This document shows positions 57,110-64,000 of a stretch of DNA of 64,000 nucleotides, piece after piece. Both the position numbers and the translations under genes were made by a program. The stretch spans positions 1 to 64,000 of the forward strand of contig JAODUP010000411.1 of NCBI GenBank assembly GCA_025642065.1. Reading direction: 5' to 3'. The stretch's first letter is position 1. Each line of letters opens with the position of its first letter. The stretch comes from Paralvinella palmiformis. Its lineage: Eukaryota > Annelida > Polychaeta > Terebellida > Alvinellidae. The notes beneath the pieces were generated by a model. It had not been told where the DNA came from and searched no databases. It saw nothing but the letters and a program-made list of their open reading frames with translations.

Positions 57110-57440
57110 GTGGCCAATAAACGTTTAGTTTATGCCGATCCGGATCTGGACAGACAGGAAAGATATGTAGAACAAAATCCTGATGTTGTGTGATTGGCTG
57201 GCACGGCCAGTAACTATTGTGGAGATAGTTAGCGGTAAATGGATCCAGGAAAGAGGTTGCGGCGATTGAGGAGCGTTCTGGAGAATTCGGTCCGGATACG
57301 CGGAACTGACAGCGATGATTGGCTAGTCTGTAAGAGGCGAGAAAAGTGGTAGGTGTGGTTTTTGGGTTGGTAAATTGCCCCCAAAAACGGCTTTTTGTGC
57401 TCTCCGGGTCGCTGTAAATGTGACTGTATGTTTTGGGAGT
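57110..57440. other. Unassigned island
   Basis: Contains GTGATTGGCTGGC and ATGATTGGCTAG (inverted CCAAT boxes) near 57190 and 57315. No exon recognised. Confidence 0.3.
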
Positions 57441-57650
57441 TGCGAACGGGCACCGGCACAGAATTGGCTAGCAATAATTGGAGATCACCTGGACGATTTA
57501 TCAGTTAACTACTGGTGCAACTGTATAATAAATGAACGAATAATGTCTGCATCTGCCTGTTTATTTGTCTATTTATCTGTCTATCTGTCTGTCTGTCTTT
57601 TTTCCGTCCGTCCGTCTGTCCGTCTGCGTGTTTGTCTTTCTCTCTGTCTG
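57440..57650 (+). repeat. Dispersed repeat, copy G, with (TCTG/TCTA)n downstream
   Basis: GGGCACCGGCACAGAATTGG and CACCTGGACGATTTATCAG match the core and the GGACGATTCATCAG block of other copies. TCTATCTGTCTG and CCGTCCGTC tetramers follow at 57563-57650. Confidence 0.5.
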
Positions 57651-57769
57651 ATTACATTCAACTGTCATTATATAGTCTTAATTATTTGATAATTGTCGTC
57701 ATAATAAAATTATGAATATAAAAACGAAATATCATATTTCATTAACTACAACATTAAATAAAGAGATAC

Positions 57770-58025
57770 ATGGATAGGTAGATACATAGATAGAGAGATA
57801 GAAAAGAATAGACAGATAGAGAAAGAGAATGGTGTGAAAGTATTGAGATAGAAAGATAAACGGGGGGGGGGTGTTATAGGTGAGTAAACGAGAAAAGAGA
57901 CAAGCAAATCTAGATATACATACAAAGACAGACAGACAAACAAATATATATATAGATAGATAGATCAAATAGTTAGATAGATAGACGGACAGGTAGACAG
58001 ACTGCCAGACAGATAGACAGATCAA
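57770..58025 (-). repeat. Degenerate GATA/GACA tetranucleotide tract
   Basis: AGATAGATAGAC, AGACAGACAAAC and TAGATACATAG words, with a G run at about 57862. Confidence 0.8.
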
Positions 58026-58039
58026 CCTTTACACCATGC

Positions 58040-58640
58040 GTATCTCTCGCTAATCCCCGGCATCATAATTCTTCCGGCTCCAGACCGTCATACGATAATA
58101 AAGGAATTATATCACTCTCGGCATTCTTATAACAACCGAATTGTATAACAAAGCCATTCCATAACAATGGGGCGGCATAACAAAGGATTTGTATAACAAG
58201 AAACTAGATTTAATTGAATTAGTTGAAAACGGTCCCCCCCCCCTTCTTCGAACCGACGCCATTTCTGGTCGCCATGGCGACTCCGGAAAATCGACGACAA
58301 ACATACCAGATGTCCGGAAGCCATTTCGGATTATCTACGATATATCGATATGGTTGTCGTATCTCGGATAATTAGATGATTAAAGATAGATAACGTTGGT
58401 GTAATCTCTGATTACAAAATGATCGATACATGCGATTATTTCATATCTGCTCTTTTGTTGACATTATCCGCGGGGATAATTGCTTCCGGAAAAGCGATGT
58501 TTGCATAGATGGCCGGATTAGGACAATCCATATCCGGTTTGAGGGAATCCGTGGCGTTATCTCTCCGGGTCGACGTGGCGATGTTTAACTAACCTTGCGC
58601 AAGGCCATCGCGGAATGAAGCGTTTAGACCTCACGATACT
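58040..58640. other. Non-repetitive island containing X-box site 4
   Basis: ATAACAA-rich words 58125-58200, a C run near 58234, the X-box palindrome, and GATAA/TTATC words beyond. No exon recognised. Confidence 0.35.
58268..58281. promoter_or_regulatory. X-box-like RFX site 4, perfect palindrome
   Basis: GTCGCCATGGCGAC, a perfect 14-bp palindrome with the same half-site geometry as sites 1-3. Confidence 0.5.
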
Positions 58641-58674
58641 GGAAAAGGGTCAAATGTACTAGGTACCACGTGCG

Positions 58675-58715
58675 CGTGCACACACGCGCACGCACGCGCA
58701 CATACACACACACAC
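58675..58715. repeat. CA/CGCA tract
   Basis: CACACGCGCACGCACGCG words then CACACACA. Confidence 0.85.
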
Positions 58716-59065
58716 TGGAAATTTGATTGAAGTCGCGTATCTGGATTTAGTTTTGGCACGATTTATTCAGATGTTAATTTACGATTTATGATGCTCTGTG
58801 CCAGACTGTTAAAATACAACAAGCTATAGACACAAGACATAGACACAAATACATATCTACGAACACGTTTATTCTTAAATAAATCCTCCCCCATCCCCCC
58901 CCCCCAAACACACATACACATATAAAGACACACAGCAACACATGTGTAGGTATCTACGCATGTTATTACAAAGAAAATAAACAGGACTGGAGCGGATCTC
59001 TCTTTATCTGTGGGAATGGTGACGCGAGGGAGGTGAAAGGATGAGCCTTGGATAATGAAAGAACA

Positions 59066-59112
59066 ACAACAACAATAACAACAACAACAACAACAATAAC
59101 AACAACAGCAAC
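59066..59112 (+). repeat. (CAA/CAATAA)n tract
   Basis: AACAACAACAACAATAACAA words. Confidence 0.9.
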
Positions 59113-59449
59113 GGTAATGGCAACAGTGAAGAGCTGGATCAATTATTGTAACTGGCTAAAATATTGGATACAATGTTAACTGGGTACGCCCAGACCACCT
59201 CCCCGAATACGCACCCCGATCCGCCGACACGCCCCTCCCACCGCATCCCGAACGCTCTCCCATGCTGACAATCATTATGGATACGGGATACATCCGGGAC
59301 TCTATTCTGGAGCAGTGGGAAATCCGGAAATAGGAAAGTTAAATTGACTTTGGGGATGAGATTTGTTATTGAAGAGAAGTTAGAGAGTGAACGTTGGTCG
59401 ACGTCGGGGAGTATATAACGATGTTAGCCATCATATGGGTGGCTAGTTT

Positions 59450-60010
59450 TTTGTCGGTAGCTAATGGGGGGGGGCTCCTTTTGTTAGAATTAGCAAACAG
59501 TAGCTAGTGGTTAGCTTTAGCTATAAAATGGCTTATATTAGACATTGCTAGTTTTAGCTTCCTGTCTGTCTTAGCTAACAGTTTCTAATTAATAGTTTCA
59601 GCTAACTGTACCAATTAAGCGGTGATTGACAACACTAACAACGGCATTAATACATTAACCATAACAACTTATAGCTACTTCTTAGTTTTAGCCAGCAATC
59701 AGCTAGCCCTGGATATATTCCGGCTTTAGCTAACACTAGCCACATATATAGGGATTAGAGTTACAGCATTAGCTGTTTGGTGACTTTCGCTAACGCTAAC
59801 CCGTTAGCTAACACTACGCATTTTTCCCAATTAGCCATAAATGTTTTTATCTTTAGCTAACACTATGCAGCTAATTATGGATCAGAAATACGGCATTAAC
59901 TACGTGGCTAACTTTCACAAACACTAACGTATTAGCTAACACTAGCCAGGTATTAGTACTAGTCACACAGAACCTTTAGCCAGATGTTGCTACTAACTAC
60001 AGACATATCT
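59450..60010 (+). repeat. Degenerate (TTAGCTAACACTAGC)n repeat
   Basis: About 20 TTAGCTA or CTAACACTA words with irregular 12-30 bp spacing; many GCTAGC/TAGCTA self-complementary cores. Confidence 0.7.
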
Positions 60011-60019
60011 AACTGGGGG

Positions 60020-60590
60020 TTTAGCTCATCTATATCCTGTGTTGGGGGGGGGGGGGAGAGTTCAGTTTTACTCTTGTCAGTATGGCCGATGATGAATACA
60101 GACAGTTGTGAGATATAACCAATGCATCACAATCAACAACATGCCAATCAGCTGCAGTGTGAAGATGGTCCCACGATGAGTCAGTTATCAGCTTTCTATT
60201 ATCTGTTTCATCTGAACTGTGTACTCGCAAAAACTGGATTTATCCCTCAACGACTTTGCTCTTGCTGCGTAAATAGACTGAAAGTCTGAAACATTTACTG
60301 GCGAAACTGGTAATTGTAAACGTTTTACACGCGCGCTTACACCCGTCTATACACTCAAACGTATATTCATACACCCAAACACCCATACACCCACACACAT
60401 ACACACACAAATACATAAATATAAAGGCCTGAAGACACGTTACACCTACTAAGTTAGGACAATAATTGCGTAGACAGAAATTACATTTATTTTCCCAGTA
60501 ATTCATCGCATCAATAATTCATCTCAGTGTTTATTATCTGATGACAGTTTGTTATCACCAATTTAAGGGCTCCATTAGCACACACAAACA
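60020..60590. other. Unassigned AT-rich sequence with G run
   Basis: G run 60043-60055; CACACACATACACAC near 60390; no gene recognised. Confidence 0.3.
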
Positions 60591-60888
60591 CACACACACA
60601 CACACGCGCGCACACACTCGTAGACACACCCTTTTTCGCCTATTTATTTCTATATATACCCATCCCAATAAACGACTGACGAGTAACCTACATATTAAAT
60701 ACCCCGATAACAAATTTATTATCCAATCGTAATCTTACGTAGGCTGAAACATCCCCAAATATATTGTCATAAAGTCAAAACTATTGTTTCATATCATATC
60801 TTACATGACGTTTTGTATGGGTCTTTTTTAAAGGTTTGATGTATAGATTTTTTCTTTGAATAGTGCACAATACGAAGTCTGTATACTA

Positions 60889-60945
60889 TTGTTGTTATTA
60901 TTATTGTTGTTGTTGTTGTTGTTGTTGTTGTCGTTGGTGTTGTTC
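60889..60945 (+). repeat. (GTT/ATT)n microsatellite
   Basis: TTGTTATTATTATTG then pure GTT. Confidence 0.95.
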
Positions 60946-61004
60946 GTGTTATATATCCGATTTCACACCTGAAACCTCTTCTTTCGGTGAAAAGGTATCA
61001 AATG

Positions 61005-61060
61005 TTGTTGTTTTGTGGGCTACTTTACTAGACTAATTAGGCCGAATGGCCAAGTAATAT
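61005..61060 (-). mobile_element. SINE tail-end fragment
   Basis: GTGGGCTACTTTACTAGACT then AATTAGGCCGAATGGCC on +, resembling the reversed SINE tail end (GTGCAC...TTAGGC...GGCCGAGCGGCC). Confidence 0.35.
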
Positions 61061-61069
61061 AATAATAAT

Positions 61070-61102
<33 letters not shown>

Positions 61103-61524
61103 GTAATAGTATTTTATATAGCGCCTTAATCAGCTTAAGACGCTTTACACTGAAAATCTAAATTAAAACATGTTCAGCTTCATATAGCACCAACACATTC
61201 TATACATAAATACGCTGGCTTATAGATATTATAAGCAGGCTGGTTCTAAAAACCATATACAACATTTCGTTACTTGTAGTAAGTTTATTATAATTATAGG
61301 TGACGTATTCCACATTCTGGAATCGCTTTTCGTACATTGATGTGTGGCTATTTTTGTCACCGTCAGAGGGTGTATGGTTTCATTGGTATATACTTTTGGA
61401 TCAGATCATTTAGATACAGTAGAGTGCTCTTCCAATCAGTATTTTGAACGTTTAAAACGGTGTTATGTTCCATTTTGTCATGGTTTAGTAAACAAATGAT
61501 AAGGTATTGGACTAATATCTTCAT

Positions 61525-61530
<6 letters not shown>

Positions 61531-61608
<78 letters not shown>
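61531..61608. repeat. (TA)39 microsatellite inside the LINE remnant
   Basis: Pure TA of about 78 bp, between the RT part and the 3' part of the element. Confidence 0.95.
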
Positions 61609-61610
<2 letters not shown>

Positions 61611-62235
61611 TTACGAATAAGCGCTATCGTTGCTAGTTGATAACAACAGGACTTAAGTAAAGCATTTACCTGCTTCTACATTTCTATATAAGCCTTAGAT
61701 TTCTCACAGACACGGAATAATGCTTTTAGCTAGATGCTAAATTAATTCGAAGATTCCGTTTTCATCTGAAAATTTATGTCTGCAACATAATCGTCAATTG
61801 AGGATGAAATATCATCCTTTCTATCATATGACTTTAAAGTAATGTATGATCTCAATGCGATTGGTATAACAATTATATTTAATGTTATGCTGTTTAATCA
61901 TTTCAACAACTGGTTCGGTAAACATACAGAAATTCTTGGATCCTATAACAGATCCCTGTGATACACCAAAATGAAGACTCACATCTGATGATCTATGATT
62001 TTTCCGCGACTGAAACACAATTAATTCTGTCTGAGAGGTACGACTTTACCCAGGCTAAGGCATTTTTCTTGGTGTCAAAGGAAAATATTCTAACTGCTTC
62101 AGCAGTATTGGGTGATCAATTACACCAAAAACTGCAGATAGATCAAACATAATTAATGCAGCCATGGTTCCTTCATCAAGAGTGCGCTTTATTGTCGCTG
62201 CGCACTTTCAAAAGAACACTTTCTATTGAATAGCA

Positions 62236-62470
62236 CGCTGTTAACTGTTATGGAGGTGATTGTGCTCTAAGTGTTACTAGCTTTTCAATAAATTTTGAGA
62301 TAAAACTAAGGATGTCAATTCTTCATAACACAACGGCATCACTGACTCATCCGTTGACCTGTTATCTGTTATTGAGGTGACTGTGCTCTAAGCGTTCTTC
62401 CATACGCATTGCTAGTTACTACCTTTTCAATAAACTCAACAGACTCATCCGTTGACCTGTTATCTGCTAT
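62236..62470 (-). repeat. Local duplications inside the LINE remnant
   Basis: A 25-bp stretch (GACTCATCCGTTGACC and onward) occurs at 62344-62368 and again at 62442-62466. TGTGCTCTAAG occurs at about 62261 and 62382, and CTTTTCAATAAA at 62281 and 62423. So a block of roughly 100-140 bp was duplicated after insertion. Confidence 0.7.
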
Positions 62471-62792
62471 GAGTGGCAGAAGTTGACCCACACATTTCTT
62501 CGAAATCAAAGTGGATGGATAATAAATCCAAGTCACATGACTTGTTCGGAGACTTGGTGGTTATCTCCTCGACCTGAACGTCAGAAGCTGGTCTAAACAT
62601 CTTCAAGCATTTTCTCATTAAACATAATATCTGCGTGCACGGAGATATTGCACGTATTATTAGGGGAATCAGAAATGATCTTATTCCTGGTAATTGTTGT
62701 TTTCCTCATGAAGAAATTGCCGAACTTGTCCGCCAGGAGTTCAGCAGAGGTTAAACGTGGAAGATTTACATTTGAATTACTTCTCATCAGGT

Positions 62793-63000
62793 TCCATGTT
62801 AATTTTATCTTTTGATCTTTTCTGCATTCCTCTGGGTTTTTTTTTTATAGAATAGAAATACTTCTTCTCCCAAAATAATGGAGTATATGATCCCTTACAT
62901 TCACTCCGGATTTGAGATAACTGTAAATCTTTTATAAATTCGACGATGGCTGAATGATTTACCTTTTGGTTACTGAGACAAGGGTCACCCACACACACAG
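62793..63000 (-). other. Flank of the LINE remnant, possibly part of it
   Basis: A 74-codon minus frame, Lys/Ser-rich, of normal complexity. It may be the linker upstream of the RT domain, but I cannot match it. Confidence 0.25.
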
Positions 63001-63004
63001 AACT

Positions 63005-63150
63005 CGTACAACGAAGGAGCTTGAGTCTCTGGACGAATGAGACGAAGTGAAAGAAGAAACACCCTTTACATATAGTTAGGCTCGGATTTGAACACGGATA
63101 CTAAGGAATTGTAGCTAATCGCGCTAGCACTTATGTTGTGGAGTCGGCCG
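63005..63150 (-). mobile_element. tRNA-derived SINE, reverse, diverged
   Basis: On minus: CCGACTCCACAACATAAGTG, GCTAGCGCGATTAGC, box B GTGTTCAAATCCGAG, then AGGGTGTTTCTTCTTTCACT and TCATTCGTCCAGAGAC. Order fits the 8896 family. Confidence 0.65.
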
Positions 63151-63369
63151 GATGTTAAATAGCATCAAGATAGTTGTAAGTTTGCTGGTTTGTGCATCGT
63201 GAGTTGAATGTTGGTGCTTTGGGAGTGAATGAAAAACATTGGGTGTGGACGTTTCCTACTGGGTGTTACCAGTTCATTTTCAAACGTCTTTGCACGAGCA
63301 TGTGGGGGGAGGTCTGTGGGCGTGGCCTGCTTCCGAGATGCAATCGTTGGCATAAAAATACACAAATAG

Positions 63370-63600
63370 CGACGTGTTTCTAAGTTTTCCCGCTAGAGGC
63401 TGTAAGACGTCGCGACATCACATTCCGGACCCAAAGACGCCAATTCTGATTGGCTCCCCCGACACCCCAATGGCGCCCCCTGGTGACCACATCAGCAACG
63501 ACGGAATCATCACGCCCGGTTGAACGTCTTCAATCACGTGCTATGTGTCATCGATCACGTGTTACACGAGATCAGAGGTCGCGAAACGATTGCCTTTAAC
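63370..63600. other. Non-repetitive island with CCAAT and E-box motifs
   Basis: CTGATTGGCTCC (inverted CCAAT), CCCCAATGGCGCCCCCTGG, and ATCACGTG at about 63534 and 63555. Candidate regulatory element. Confidence 0.35.
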
Positions 63601-63779
63601 ACGGTATTAATAAAGTAAGAATGGCCAAGAAAATGTCAACAGAACTGCGTCCATATTTATTAACAGGATTCCTTATATCGATCTGACCCGTGGCGACATC
63701 TATAGGCCGAACGACCGAGTTTGGGGGCGATAATTGATGCGCGTTGCCAAAGAAAAGGCCGCCTCGCCATAAACTATTG

Positions 63780-64000
63780 ATTGTTGACTCTTGGCGCTGA
63801 CTCATGCTAGTGACTCATGGTGCTGACTCCTGACTCAGTCGCTCATAGTGCTGATCTTTGGCAATGACTCTCCACAGTCATTTATAATGATAACTCTTTG
63901 AGTGGAGTCATGTTACTCATTAATTCAGAGCACTGATTCATTCTTTGTTTATTACACCGACTCATGGCGATGGTGCTGAGCGCTGATTCATGGTATTCAA
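63780..64000 (+). repeat. Degenerate minisatellite carrying AP-1-type TGACTCA sites
   Basis: Words CTCATGGTGCTGA and TGACTCATGCTAG repeat at about 16-22 bp to the window edge. TGACTCA is exact at 63798-63804, 63811-63817 and 63831-63837. The array continues beyond the window. Confidence 0.6.

Larger units (their letters stand above)
61050..62790 (-). pseudogene. Non-LTR retrotransposon (LINE) remnant with broken reverse transcriptase
   Basis: In the intact element this protein would be the endonuclease/reverse transcriptase that copies LINE RNA into the genome. On the minus strand the pieces appear in order: a pre-RT segment with ADKFGNFFMRK (about 62700-62730); KKCVG.LLPLI and SFISKFIEKLV pieces of the fingers region (about 62500-62290); motif A FDLSAVFGVIDH (62112-62150); ALAWVKSYLSDRIN (reached by a frameshift); GVSQGSVIG (61939-61967); KYNCYTNRIE at the catalytic box C (61857-61880); and KDDISSSI. 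The Asp-Asp pair of box C is Asn-Arg here, and there are several stops and at least one frameshift, so it is inactive. A 3' end with GGCGCTATATAAAATAC and (ATT)n (61061-61101) closes the element. A long (TA)n tract (61531-61608) interrupts it. The family looks CR1/L2-like; the 5' endonuclease part is not found. Confidence 0.8.

Noticed and set aside
61050..62790. Endogenous virus
   Set aside because: Protein pieces and the (ATT)n 3' tail fit a LINE; no LTR, gag or envelope-like parts.

Overview
This window looks like intergenic or intronic DNA from an animal, most likely a marine mollusc (gastropod favoured). The reasons are: no dense bacterial-style genes; several dozen long di-, tri- and tetranucleotide microsatellites; many tRNA-derived SINE heads with Pol III box A/box B promoters; one decayed non-LTR retrotransposon; and SINE 3' ends running into (ACTC)n tails, a pattern I recall from gastropod repeats. 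The taxonomic call is an inference from repeat style and was not checked against a database.

No protein-coding gene can be called with confidence. The longest open frames, up to about 296 codons, are translations of tandem repeats. One 131-codon frame at 15105-15497 has normal complexity and a signal-peptide-like start, and is kept as a weak candidate. The only recognisable protein homology is a broken reverse transcriptase of a LINE on the minus strand at 61050-62790, with a 3' (ATT)n tail, frameshifts, an altered catalytic motif and an internal duplication.

Three kinds of sequence alternate through the window. (1) Simple-sequence arrays: (CT)n, (TA)n, (GT)n, (GATA)n, (GTCT)n and above all (ACTC/GAGT)n, the largest at 50464-51127. 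(2) Degenerate minisatellites, each with its own unit: 28 bp at 7385-7865, about 19 bp at 24590-25050, 25 bp at 27300-27665, 23 bp at 33380-33800, 29 bp at 36833-37070, 27 bp at 43930-44240, 55 bp at 47200-47800. (3) Non-repetitive, more GC-rich islands (for example 4270-5330, 8440-8740, 9400-9660, 12880-13200, 17800-19050, 23240-23690, 28405-29040, 34260-34540, 35380-36390, 39780-40330, 42590-43060, 45100-46200, 53200-53720, 55640-56170, 57110-57440, 58040-58640), which look like candidate cis-regulatory elements or a promoter.

The most notable signals are in the islands. There are four 14-bp RFX X-box-like elements, 14 perfect TGACGTCA (CRE) and 12 perfect TCACGTGA (USF/MiT-type E-box) palindromes by hand count, a paired inverted GATA site, and POU-type motifs. 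One CpG-rich stretch at 12880-13190 combines ETS, CCAAT, CRE and E-box motifs like a housekeeping promoter, but no gene is recognisable beside it. Repeat-level signals are a (GT)n-linked dispersed repeat family, a two-copy 300-bp family, an inverted SINE pair, a higher-order 28-bp array, and minisatellites whose units carry CCAAT or AP-1 motifs.
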